Shown: positions 43,984-53,800 of the stretch, in pieces
Layout: the number at the start of each line of letters is the position of its first letter
Position numbering within the stretch: position 1 is the stretch's first letter
Source of the DNA: Blautia sp. An249
Lineage (GTDB): Bacteria; Bacillota; Clostridia; Lachnospirales; Lachnospiraceae
NCBI RefSeq assembly: GCF_002159835.1
Contig: NZ_NFJL01000001.1
Span: 372,001-436,000 of the forward strand
Length of the DNA: 64,000 bases
Direction: 5' to 3'
The notes under the pieces: generated by a model
The model's database searches: none
What the model was told of the DNA's origin: nothing
Seen by the model: only the letters and a program-made list of their open reading frames with translations
Translations under genes and position numbers: made by a program

Positions 43984-44415
43984 TTGCCCTATGTACCGGT
44001 TCCAAAGGATTTGACGAAGGTTAAGACCAAAGTTGCCTTTAATCTGACGAAAAGGCAGCTTATTTTTTTCAGCATTGCCGGGGCGGTTGGTCTGCCGGTG
44101 TATTTTCTCACCCGCACGGCGATTGGGAATACCGCTTCGGTGCTTTTGATGATCGGGCTGATGATGCCCTTTTTCTTTATGGCAATGTATGAGCGTGACG
44201 GCCAGCCTGCGGAGAAGATTCTGAAAAATATGATCCGTCACCGCCTGTGGCCGGAAACGCGCCCATACAAGACCCGGAACTTTTATAAAATCATGTCGAA
44301 GAAGGAGGAAATAAGTATTGCCAAAAACCAAACAGCAGGAAGCGCAGGAAAAGCGCCTGCAGGCAAACATCCAGCAGGCGCGAAAAAACCGGTCCGCAGT
44401 AAAAAAGGCCGGTAA
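43984..44415 (+). CDS. PrgI family conjugation membrane protein
   Basis: 143 residues from a TTG at 43984. MPYVPVPKDLTKVKTKVAFN, two membrane segments (LIFFSIAGAVGLPVYFLTRT, TASVLLMIGLMMPFFFMAMY) and then ERDGQPAEKILKNMIRHRLW match PrgI (VirB3-like). It occurs directly before VirB4 as in other Gram-positive systems; its 3' end overlaps the VirB4 start by about 100 bases. Confidence 0.85.
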   Translation: MPYVPVPKDLTKVKTKVAFNLTKRQLIFFSIAGAVGLPVYFLTRTAIGNTASVLLMIGLMMPFFFMAMYERDGQPAEKILKNMIRHRLWPETRPYKTRNFYKIMSKKEEISIAKNQTAGSAGKAPAGKHPAGAKKPVRSKKGR

Positions 44416-46795
44416 AAAATCTGGGCCTCATGCAAAGCCGCCTGGCAAGGGCGGCTTTTTCAGCGGAGTAAAGCGGGACGCGCCGCAGACAGCCCAGCAG
44501 ACGATCCCCTACCGGGAGATCTATAAGGACGGGATCTGCCGCGTCAATGATAAGCTGTACACCAAGACCATTCAGTTTTTCGATATTAACTACCAGCTTG
44601 CCCAGGCGGACGATAAGGCGCAGATTTTCGAGAATTACTGTGATTTTCTCAATTACTTTGATTCTACGATCAGCGTCCAGCTCACCTTTATCAACCAGCG
44701 GGCCAATATGCAGGACTTTTCCAAAAGCATTGCGATCCCGCCCCAGGGGGACGAGTATGACGACATCCGGCGTGAGTACGCGGAGATGCTTAAAAACCAG
44801 CTCGAAAAAGGCAACAACGGCCTTGCCAAACGCAAGTATATCACTTTTGGCATTGAGGCGGACGACCTGCGTACCGCCAAAATGCGGCTGGAGCGCGTGG
44901 AAACGGATGTGCTGAACAACTTTAAGACCCTGGGCGTCCAGGCGGTCCCGTTAAGCGGGCTGGAACGGCTGGAGCTTCTGCACAGCCAGCTCCACCCAAG
45001 CGGCCAGGAAAAATTTAAGTTTGCCTGGAGCGACCTTGCCAAAACCGGCCTTTCCACAAAGGATTTTATCGCGCCCACCAGTTTTACCTTCTCTAAGGAT
45101 GGCAAGACCTTCCGCATTGGGGAGTATTCCGGCGCCATGTCCTTTTTGCAGATCTTAGCGCCGGAGCTGACGGACCGGATGCTGGCCGAATTTCTGGACC
45201 TGGACGACGCAGTGACGGTCAACCTGCATATCCAGTCCATCGACCAGGCCACAGCGATCCGCAATATCAAGCGGAAAATGAGCGACCTGCAGAAAATGAA
45301 GATTGAAGAACAGAAAAAGGCGGTGCGGGCCGGATATGATATGGACATCATTCCCACGGACCTTGCCACTTACGGGGAGGAAGCCCAAAACCTGCTTCAA
45401 GATCTGCAATCCCGGAATGAGCGTATGTTTTTGGTAACGGTGCTGGTGCAGAACATAGCCCCGAAAAGGCAAAAGCTGTTCAGTGACATTATGGCTGCCT
45501 CCGGTATTGCCCAGAAGTATAACTGCGCGCTGAAACGCCTGGACTACCAGCAGGAACAGGGCCTTATGTCCTCCCTGGCGCTGGGCCAGAACCAGATCGA
45601 GATACAGCGGGGCCTCACCACCAGCAGCACCGCTATTTTCGTACCCTTCACCACCTGCGAACTGTTCCAGGATGGGCAGGCATTGTATTACGGACTCAAC
45701 GCCATTTCCTCAAACCTGATTATGGCGAACCGCAAGCTGCTGAAAAACCCCAATGGCTTGTTTCTTGGCACTCCCGGCAGCGGCAAATCATTCAGCGCCA
45801 AGCGCGAGATCGTCAACGTGTTCCTGCTGACGGATGATTCCATTATTATCGCGGACCCGGAAAATGAATATGGCCCGCTGGTAAAACGCTTTGGGAAACA
45901 GGGGCAGGTCATTGACCTTTCGCCCACTTCCTCCAACTATATCAATCCGCTGGACATTAACCTGGATTACAGCGATGACGAGAACCCCATTACATTAAAG
46001 AGCGATTTTGTCCTCTCTTTGTGTGACCTGATTATCGGCGGCAAGGATGGGCTTACCCCTATCGAGAAAACTATCATTGACCGCTGCACCCGCCTGGTGT
46101 ACCGGGATTACCTGCAGGACCCCCGCCCGGAGAATATGCCAATCCTGGGGGACCTGTATGAGCTGCTTCGCAAACAGAGCGAGCCGGAGGCCCAGAATAT
46201 CGCTACTGCCCTTGAAATCTATGTCAACGGCAGCTTAAATGTGTTTAATCATAGGAGCAACATCGACATGGACAGCCACCGCGTCCTGTGCTTCCAGCTT
46301 AAATCCCTGGGCAAAGCCTTGAAAGAGATCGGGCTTCTTATCATGCAGGACGCTGTGTGGAACCGCGTTACCGCCAACCGGGAGAAGCATAAAACGACCT
46401 GGTTCTATATTGATGAATTTCATCTCCTGCTCAAAGGCCAGACCGGTGCTTTTTCTGTTGAGATCTGGAAGCGTTTCAGAAAATGGGGCGGGATTCCGAG
46501 CGGCCTGACACAAAATGTGAAGGACCTGCTGGCCTCCCGTGAGATCGAGAACATCTTTGAAAACTCGGATTTCATCTACATGCTGAACCAGGCCCAGGGC
46601 GACAGGCAGATTCTGGCGAAACAGCTTGGGATCAGCCCGACGCAGCTTTCCTATGTGACCCACAGCGGCCCCGGCGAGGGTCTTTTGTTTTTCGGAAATG
46701 TGATTATCCCCTTTGTCGATCACTTCCCGAAGGACACCAGCCTGTATCAGATCATGACGACCCGCCCGGAGGAAGTCGCGGAGGCCGGGACGTGA
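44318..46795 (+). CDS. VirB4/TraE conjugation ATPase
   Basis: 825 residues from a TTG at 44318 after AAGGAGG. A basic disordered start, then the VirB4 CagE-type region, Walker A GTPGSGKSFSAKRE near residue 487, IIADPENEYGPLVKRFGKQG, and Walker B TTWFYIDEFHLLLKG, then the C-terminal motif GGIPSGLTQNVKDLLASREI. It powers assembly of and transport through the mating channel. Confidence 0.92.
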   Translation: MPKTKQQEAQEKRLQANIQQARKNRSAVKKAGKKSGPHAKPPGKGGFFSGVKRDAPQTAQQTIPYREIYKDGICRVNDKLYTKTIQFFDINYQLAQADDKAQIFENYCDFLNYFDSTISVQLTFINQRANMQDFSKSIAIPPQGDEYDDIRREYAEMLKNQLEKGNNGLAKRKYITFGIEADDLRTAKMRLERVETDVLNNFKTLGVQAVPLSGLERLELLHSQLHPSGQEKFKFAWSDLAKTGLSTKDFIAPTSFTFSKDGKTFRIGEYSGAMSFLQILAPELTDRMLAEFLDLDDAVTVNLHIQSIDQATAIRNIKRKMSDLQKMKIEEQKKAVRAGYDMDIIPTDLATYGEEAQNLLQDLQSRNERMFLVTVLVQNIAPKRQKLFSDIMAASGIAQKYNCALKRLDYQQEQGLMSSLALGQNQIEIQRGLTTSSTAIFVPFTTCELFQDGQALYYGLNAISSNLIMANRKLLKNPNGLFLGTPGSGKSFSAKREIVNVFLLTDDSIIIADPENEYGPLVKRFGKQGQVIDLSPTSSNYINPLDINLDYSDDENPITLKSDFVLSLCDLIIGGKDGLTPIEKTIIDRCTRLVYRDYLQDPRPENMPILGDLYELLRKQSEPEAQNIATALEIYVNGSLNVFNHRSNIDMDSHRVLCFQLKSLGKALKEIGLLIMQDAVWNRVTANREKHKTTWFYIDEFHLLLKGQTGAFSVEIWKRFRKWGGIPSGLTQNVKDLLASREIENIFENSDFIYMLNQAQGDRQILAKQLGISPTQLSYVTHSGPGEGLLFFGNVIIPFVDHFPKDTSLYQIMTTRPEEVAEAGT

Positions 46796-46834
46796 TAACC
46801 TTCTTCACCGCCTGGCGTATGGGAGGTGATGCAG

Positions 46835-49345
46835 TTGCCAAGGGATGAAGAATTTAGGGCAAAGGAAAAGAAATTCCACAAAATGACCCGTGACGGGCTG
46901 GTGGAACGGGGCGCTGCTTCCGGCGAGGAAACCCGTATCAGCGGCCGGGAGCAGGATTTTGATCTGCGGCAGGCAAGGGATTCTCCTGACTCTTTGGAGG
47001 ACCTTTCAGCCAAAGCCCGCCACACCCGGCAGCAAAGGCCGAAAGACGGAGACACCCCGCAGGCGGAGCCGGTGGAAAATGAGGATGCTTCCCCTTTGGA
47101 GGATTCGCGGCCACAGTCCCGTGAGGATGCCCCGCGGGAGGAACCACGGGAAAAGCCCGGCAGTCGGCATACCCGTTATCAGCAGAAGTTTTCCGAGTCC
47201 AGCAGCGCCAGTGAAGCAGCCGCCGAGCAGCCCCGCACCTCGAAACTTCAATTTGCCGAGGATGAACTGCCGCCGGATGCCCCCGGCAAAAAGCTGGTGA
47301 AGGCCCGGCAGAAGGCGGAACGGACCGCCCGGAAGCTGGAACAGGCCGAAGGCAATCTTCCGGCCAGACGGAAACTGCGGCTGGAGGTGGAGCCGGACGC
47401 TGCCACCGGCAACGCCAAACGGCGCTTAAAATTTGAAAAAGAGGTGATTTCCCAACAGGAACACATAAAAGGCGCCAAGCCTCTGCGCCCGGTAAAAAAA
47501 GGCGCAAACGCGGCCATTGGATATGCCCACAAGAAGATCTATGAGAATGAGCATGAAAACGTGGGCATTGAGGCGGCCCACCGCACAGAGCTGGTGGCGG
47601 AGGGAGGGCTTCGCGCCCTGAACCACCGCCGGAAAACTGCCCCTTACCGCAAAGTGGCCCGGCTGCAGAAAAAGACGGTGAAAACCCGCGCAAGGGCGGC
47701 TTACCAGCAGGCCCTTCACGACAACCCCAAGCTGCAGAGCAATGTGTTTTCCCGCATGTGGCAGAAGCACCGCTTAAAAAGGGAGTACGCCAAGGCCGCC
47801 AGGACCGCCCGGCGCACCGGGCAGGCTGCCGGGAAAACGGCCGCTGTCACGAAAAAAGCCGGAGGTGCGGTTGGGCGTTTTGCCAGCCGCCACCCAGCCC
47901 TTTGCCTGATGGCGGCGCTCCTGTTTTTGATCGTTGTCCTGATTTTTTCCCTTTTTTCTTCCTGTTCCAGCATAGGGACAGGCGGTGCCGGCGCGATTGC
48001 GGCGTCCAGCTATACCGCGGAAGATCAGGACATCAACAATGCCGAGCTGGTTTATACGGAGTGGGAAACCGACCTGCAGATGCAGATTGACAATGCCGAA
48101 GCGGACCACCCCGGCTACGATGAATACCGTTACCATGTGGGCAATATCGGGCACAACCCCTTTGAGCTGATGGGATTCCTTACCGCGTCCTATCAAGCCT
48201 TCCAGTATGAGGATGTTGAGGTGGTGCTGCAGGAACTTTTTGCCGAGCAGTATTCCCTCGAATTTGTGGAGGAAGTGGAGTCCCGCACCCGCACGGAAAC
48301 CCGGACGGACCCCAGTACCGGCGAGACTTATGAGGTAGAAGTGACCTACGAGTGGCGGATTCTCAATGTCAACCTGACGGCCAAATCCTTTACGGATGTG
48401 ATCGCCGCCCGTATGGACACGGAACAGGCCCAGCTTTTTAATATCCTGATGATGACGAAGGGCAACCGCCAGTATGTCTCCAACGTGTTTGGCGATACCA
48501 ACTGGCTCCCTTATGTCACAAGCTACTATGGCTACCGCGTCCACCCCATCAGCGGAGAAAAGAACTATCATAAGGCGGTGGATATTGGGATGCCCCAGGG
48601 CACGGAGATTTTGGCCGGGCATGACGGCGTGGTAACGCAGGCCGGGGAAGCAGGCAGCTACGGGCTGATCGTGGTGCTGGAGGGCGACATGGAGGACGGA
48701 AGGACCCTTACCACAAAATACGCCCACTGCTCCGAGCTGCTGGTATCTGCCGGGCAGGAAGTCAAACAGGGGGATGTCATTGCCAAAGTGGGCAGCACCG
48801 GTGATTCCACCGGGCCGCACCTTCACCTGGAGGTGTTGGTGGATGGGCAGTACCTTAATCCCCTGTATTTTGCCGATACCGGCGACCATACCGGAACCAG
48901 CCTGATCCCTGGAAGCGTGGGCGGGCCGGAAATCCCCGCATATCCCGGCGCTCCTATGGGCGATGGCGATTATGCGGCGCTGATTACGGAGGCGCAGAAA
49001 CATCTCGGAAAGCCTTATGTGTTCGGCGCTTCGGGACCAAACAGCTTTGATTGCAGCGGCTTTGTTTCCTATGTCCTCAATCAGAGCGGTGTTGCCAGTG
49101 TGGGACGCTCCACAGCCCAGGGGCTTTTCAACATGAGCACCCCTGTTTCCAGAGAGAACGCCCAGCCGGGAGACCTGATTTTCTTCACCGGCACCTACTC
49201 GGCGGGCACGCCTGTAACCCATGTAGGGATCTATATCGGCAACGGGCAGATGATCCATGCCGGGGACCCGGTGCAGTATGCCAATATCAATACATCCTAC
49301 TGGACCGAACATTTTTACGCATTTGGGCGTATCTCAACCAATTAA
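46835..49345 (+). CDS. Bifunctional cell-wall hydrolase of the conjugation module (M23 + NlpC/P60)
   Basis: About 836 residues; a TTG at 46835 is preferred because the GGGAGGTG site (46821-46828) would overlap the GTG/ATG codons in front of it. Residues 1-360 are highly charged and cytoplasmic; a single membrane segment (PALCLMAALLFLIVVLIFSL) follows; then an M23-like LytM domain (VTSYYGYRVHPISGEKNYHK, GPHLHLEVLVDGQYLNPL) and a C-terminal NlpC/P60 domain with Cys in NSFDCSGFVSYVL and His in VTHVGIYIGNG. It should open peptidoglycan for channel assembly, like the Tn916 Orf14-type enzymes. Confidence 0.88.
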   Translation: MPRDEEFRAKEKKFHKMTRDGLVERGAASGEETRISGREQDFDLRQARDSPDSLEDLSAKARHTRQQRPKDGDTPQAEPVENEDASPLEDSRPQSREDAPREEPREKPGSRHTRYQQKFSESSSASEAAAEQPRTSKLQFAEDELPPDAPGKKLVKARQKAERTARKLEQAEGNLPARRKLRLEVEPDAATGNAKRRLKFEKEVISQQEHIKGAKPLRPVKKGANAAIGYAHKKIYENEHENVGIEAAHRTELVAEGGLRALNHRRKTAPYRKVARLQKKTVKTRARAAYQQALHDNPKLQSNVFSRMWQKHRLKREYAKAARTARRTGQAAGKTAAVTKKAGGAVGRFASRHPALCLMAALLFLIVVLIFSLFSSCSSIGTGGAGAIAASSYTAEDQDINNAELVYTEWETDLQMQIDNAEADHPGYDEYRYHVGNIGHNPFELMGFLTASYQAFQYEDVEVVLQELFAEQYSLEFVEEVESRTRTETRTDPSTGETYEVEVTYEWRILNVNLTAKSFTDVIAARMDTEQAQLFNILMMTKGNRQYVSNVFGDTNWLPYVTSYYGYRVHPISGEKNYHKAVDIGMPQGTEILAGHDGVVTQAGEAGSYGLIVVLEGDMEDGRTLTTKYAHCSELLVSAGQEVKQGDVIAKVGSTGDSTGPHLHLEVLVDGQYLNPLYFADTGDHTGTSLIPGSVGGPEIPAYPGAPMGDGDYAALITEAQKHLGKPYVFGASGPNSFDCSGFVSYVLNQSGVASVGRSTAQGLFNMSTPVSRENAQPGDLIFFTGTYSAGTPVTHVGIYIGNGQMIHAGDPVQYANINTSYWTEHFYAFGRISTN

Positions 49346-49362
49346 AGATCGGAGGTAATAAA

Positions 49363-49620
49363 TTGAATCCCAAAATTGACAAACTCGCAAGGGATATAGA
49401 AAAAACGGAAAAGAAAATCGCAGACCTGCAAAAAAAGCTGGAGCTTTTCAAAGAGGAAAAGACCCGGCTGGAGAACGAGGATTACGGCGATATTGGCCGT
49501 GATTTCCACCTGACCCCGAAGGAGCTGGCGGAATTTTTGAAGGAGCACAGGGCTGGGACCCTTACGGTCCCGGAGGCCGCCCCTCCTGCGGGAGAACAGG
49601 AGGCCGGCCATGAAGAATAA
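49363..49620 (+). CDS. DUF4315 protein
   Basis: 85 residues from TTG 49363 after GGAGG. N-terminal coiled coil (LARDIEKTEKKIADLQKKLE then EEKTRLENEDYGDIGRDFHL), C-terminal LTPKELAEFLKEHRAGTL. This matches the small DUF4315 proteins between the hydrolase and DUF4366 genes in ICEs. Function unknown. Confidence 0.75.
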   Translation: MNPKIDKLARDIEKTEKKIADLQKKLELFKEEKTRLENEDYGDIGRDFHLTPKELAEFLKEHRAGTLTVPEAAPPAGEQEAGHEE

Positions 49621-50773
49621 AGTGAGGAATGTTCTGGCGGCGCTTGTGCTTTGCATGAGCGCCGTTGTCCTGCCTGTCACCGCTTACGCTTCCACGGGCA
49701 GCGATACCACGCCGCCCACCCTTACCGCGACCTTAAAGGACGATAAGCTGACGGTGGAGGCCAGCGATGATATGTCTGGCGTGGAGGCGGTGTATGTGGA
49801 CGGGACCCGGATCAACAGCCTTGTCAACGGCAAGGGTACCGTGGCCTTGAAGGATTACGCCGGGGACGGCAAGGAAGTGACGGTTTACGCGGTAGACTAT
49901 TCCGGCAACCGCTCCAAAGAGGTAAAGCTGGATAACCCTTATTATGAGGAACCGGCGCAGACCCAGGCGGCTTCCTCTGCCGCGCCCCAATCTTCCAGTG
50001 GGGAAACACAGGCTGCGCCTTCCCAAACGCCCGCGCCTTCTCCTTCATCAAACAATGCTTCCGGCAATTCGGAAAGCAGCCAGGCCGCCGAGACCCCTTC
50101 GGCCTCCCAGGAAGAAACAGGGGCTTCTTCTGAAAGCTCTGATACGGAGGACGAAACGGAATCGGCTGTGCCGGAAGGGGCATTTACCCCGGAAGGCACC
50201 GGCACGGTCCTGGACTCAGCCACCGGGCAGGAAGATGATAAGCAGTTTTATACCATCACCACCGCGGACGGAAATGTGTTTTACCTTATCATTGACGGGA
50301 AGCGGGATTCGGAAAACGTCTACTTCCTGAATGGCGTTACGGAGGAAGATCTGCTCTCCCTGGCCCAACAGGATAATGGCAGCGAAAGCGCCATTGAGGT
50401 TGTCACCTGCAACTGTACGGAAAAATGCGAGGCGGGCGCGGTGAATACCGATTGCCCGGTCTGCAAAAATGACCTGAACGGCTGCCTGGGGAAAGTAACG
50501 GAAGAACCGGCGCCGGAGGAAACCGAGCAGCCGGAAGCCGAGACGGAGAAATCCGGCGGCAATAGCGGCATGATTATCTTCCTGGTGATCGCTCTTGCGG
50601 CCGCTGGCGGGCTGGGCTATTACTTCAAGATCGTACGCCCGAAACAGCAGGCGGCTATGGACGAGGACGAGTTTGAGGATGACGGTTACGGTGAAGATGA
50701 TGAAACCAACGAGGCATACGGGGAACCGGATTACCTTACCGAAGATGATTTTGACGACAAGGACAGCAAATAA
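49610..50773 (+). CDS. DUF4366 surface protein
   Basis: 387 residues: signal peptide (VLAALVLCMSAVVLPVTAYA), an Ig-like domain (PTLTATLKDDKLTVEASDDM), a Ser/Pro/Glu-rich linker, the DUF4366 domain (DKQFYTITTADGNVFYLIID, then ENVYFLNGVTEEDL and a Cys-rich CNCTEKCEAGAVNTDCPVC) and a C-terminal membrane anchor (GMIIFLVIALAAAGGLGYYF) with an acidic tail. Probably displayed on the cell surface and part of mating contact. Confidence 0.8.
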   Translation: MKNKVRNVLAALVLCMSAVVLPVTAYASTGSDTTPPTLTATLKDDKLTVEASDDMSGVEAVYVDGTRINSLVNGKGTVALKDYAGDGKEVTVYAVDYSGNRSKEVKLDNPYYEEPAQTQAASSAAPQSSSGETQAAPSQTPAPSPSSNNASGNSESSQAAETPSASQEETGASSESSDTEDETESAVPEGAFTPEGTGTVLDSATGQEDDKQFYTITTADGNVFYLIIDGKRDSENVYFLNGVTEEDLLSLAQQDNGSESAIEVVTCNCTEKCEAGAVNTDCPVCKNDLNGCLGKVTEEPAPEETEQPEAETEKSGGNSGMIIFLVIALAAAGGLGYYFKIVRPKQQAAMDEDEFEDDGYGEDDETNEAYGEPDYLTEDDFDDKDSK

Positions 50774-50809
50774 GGCTGTCCTTTATTTTTAAGAAAGCGA
50801 GGATTTTTC

Positions 50810-53800
50810 ATGGAGAAAACAAAAACGTGCCGCCGCGGTCTGAAACGGCTGCTGGCCTTTCTTCTCAGCGCGCTGTGCCTCCTGGGGCTGCTGCCTATGT
50901 CTGCCTTTGCCATGGAGCCGGGGCAGACGGCAAGCTCCTGGCTGGGCGATCAGTATGTGGGTTCTGACGGGCAGCATTACTACTCGCCCGCACCCTACAC
51001 CTACCTGGTCTACAATTCCGATGGGACTATGGATGTACGCACCAGCTCCGGCGGCAGCGCTTACCGCCACTATATGCTGACCGTTTCCGATGGGACCAGC
51101 CATCAGGTTTATTGTGTGGAGAGCGGGATTCCCTACAATACCTCTGATAACACCTATACATCAGAGAGCGGGACGAACAGCCAATACTTAAACCTGCTTC
51201 CTGCCGAAGCCAGACGAGGCATTACCCTGACGGCGATCTATGGCTGGAAGCCGGGCGCAAGCCTTCCGGTCTCCGGTATCAATGAGGATGACTATAAGAT
51301 GGCAACCCAGATCATTCTCTGGGAGTACCAGCAGCAGCTCCGCAGCGACCCATACAGCCGCCACGGGAACGGCCATGCGTCAGCGGATCAGTATTACAGC
51401 GTGATCGCCGGGCGCCCCGCGGAAAAAGCGTACAACTGGATCTTGGAGCAGGTAGCTTCCCATTCCACGGTCCCCTCTTTTACTTCTTCCAGTAAAGACG
51501 GGGCGCCGGAACTGGAACTGAAATGGGATTCGGAACAGAGGGTTTATACCCTGACCGTTACCGATACGAATAACCTGGGGATTGACCTGGATCTGCTTTC
51601 CGGCAGCGGCGTGTCTGTCACAAGGAACGGCAATCAGTATACCTTCACAAGCAAGGATATGATTATGGACCCTGTGACCTTTGAATTTCGGAAAGATATT
51701 CCGGTTGCCAATGATATGCTGATCTGGGGCAGGCCCGGCTACCAGACCATGATGACCGGAGCCAGTGACCCGGTATCATTTTTTGTAAAGATCAAGACAG
51801 AAACTTATGGTACCGCAAAACTTGTCAAGACCAGCGAGGACGGCATTGTGTCCGGGATTTCCTTCAACATTTCCGGTACGGATCTTCTTGGGAATGAAAT
51901 CAATGAGAATGTAACAACCGGGGAAAACGGGCAGATTGAAAAGGAGCTCCTTCCCGGCACTTATCTTGTGACAGAAATCCCGGTTGACCGCTATGTGACA
52001 CCTGCCTCGCAGTATGTCACCATTGAAAGCGGCCAGACTTCCACCGTCCATTTCAGCAACATTTTGAAGAAATTCCGTGTCCATGTGGTAAAGAGCGATG
52101 CAGATACGGGAACGGCCCAGGGAGACGCGACCCTCGCCGGAGCAACTTATGGGATCTATAACAACGGTGAACTGGTCGATACCTATACCACGGATGCAGA
52201 CGGCAGCTTTATGACCCGTTACTATGTATGCGGGGACGCCTGGACGATCCGTGAAATCTCCCCCAGCACCGGGTATCTGCTCAACGAGACTGTCTACGAA
52301 GTCGGCGCTTCTCCTTCCCTGTATGAGATTGAGCTGAATACAGCGGAGAGCCAGGTCACAGAAACGGTGATCTATGGGAACATCCAGCTTGTGAAGCATA
52401 CCGATGAGACGGACCCGGATGTGCCGGAAGATGAAAACACCGAGGAACCCAATGAGGGTGTGGTGGAACGCCCGGAGGAAGGAGCAGTATTTGAGATTTA
52501 CTTAAAAGCCGCAGGCAGCTATGACAACGCGAAGGAAAGCGAGCGCGACCTGCTCACAACGGACAGCGACGGATTTGCCGCTTCCAAACAGCTCCCTTAC
52601 GGGCACTATACCGTACATCAGGTTGCCGGTGAGGACGGGAAAGGATTTGTGCCGGACTTTACAGTCTTTATTTCTTCCAATGGGGAAACGTACAGCTATA
52701 TCCTGAACAACCGCACTATTACGGCCCGGCTGAAAGTGGAAAAATGTGATGCGGAGACGGGAAATATCATTCCCATGACCGGCACCGGCTTTAAGATCAA
52801 AGACCTTTCCACCGGGGAATTTATCACCCAGGACGTTTACTACCCGAACCCGGAGACTCTTGATACCTTCTATGTTTCGGACGAGGGCTGGCTGATGCTG
52901 CCGGAACCTCTGCCTGTGGGGGATTACGAACTGCATGAGGTGGCTGCGCCTTATGGCTATGTGCTGTCCAATGAGCCGGTGCCGTTTACTATTGACGGCA
53001 GTGAGGCAACTGTAACTGTTACGCAGTACAATATGCCGCAGAAAGGCCAGCTCACCATTACAAAGACCGGTGAGGTATTCGCTTCTGTCCAGGAAAACGA
53101 TGGCCTCTATCAGCCGGTGTACGAGGTCCAGGGACTTCCCGGCGCGGTCTATGATGTGATTGCCGATGAAGATATTTATACCGGGGACGGCACCCTGCGG
53201 GCGGCAAAAGACACGGTGGTAGAAACACTGACTACCGGCGAGGATGGAACTGCCCAGAGCGGACTCTTATACCTGGGCCGCTACCGTCTGGAGGAACGCC
53301 AGGCGCCGGAAGGCATGGTGCTGGACCCCACACCGATTTATACCGAGCTTACTTATGCCGGTCAGGAGGTAGAGATCACCCAGGCGGCCATCGGTCTTTA
53401 TGATGAACGTCAGAAGGTAGAGATCGACCTTCTGAAATCCCTGGAAACAGACGAAACCTTTGGCATTGGGCTTGGCGAGGAATACAAGGATATTTCCTTT
53501 GGCCTGTACGCTTCGGAGGACCTGACTGCCCTGGATGGCAGCGTGATTCCCGCGGGCGGGCTTCTGGAAGTCGTGGCGGTTGCGCCGGTGGAGGACGCGC
53601 CTGGCCAGTATTCGGCGGTCTTTGCCTCCGATCTGCCTTTTGGCAGCTTCTATGTCCAGGAACGCACCACCAATGAGGCATTTGTGCTTTCCGATCAGCA
53701 GTACCCAGTAGTCTTTGCGTATGCCGGGCAGGAAACCGCTCTGGTTACGATTGCGGTCAATGACGGCGAGGCCATTTCCAATGAGATGATCCGCGGGCGC

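Noticed and set aside
47774..49312. Long open frame on the minus strand opposite the cell-wall hydrolase
   Set aside because: It mirrors the codon bias of the true gene on the plus strand, has no start signal and no recognisable domain.
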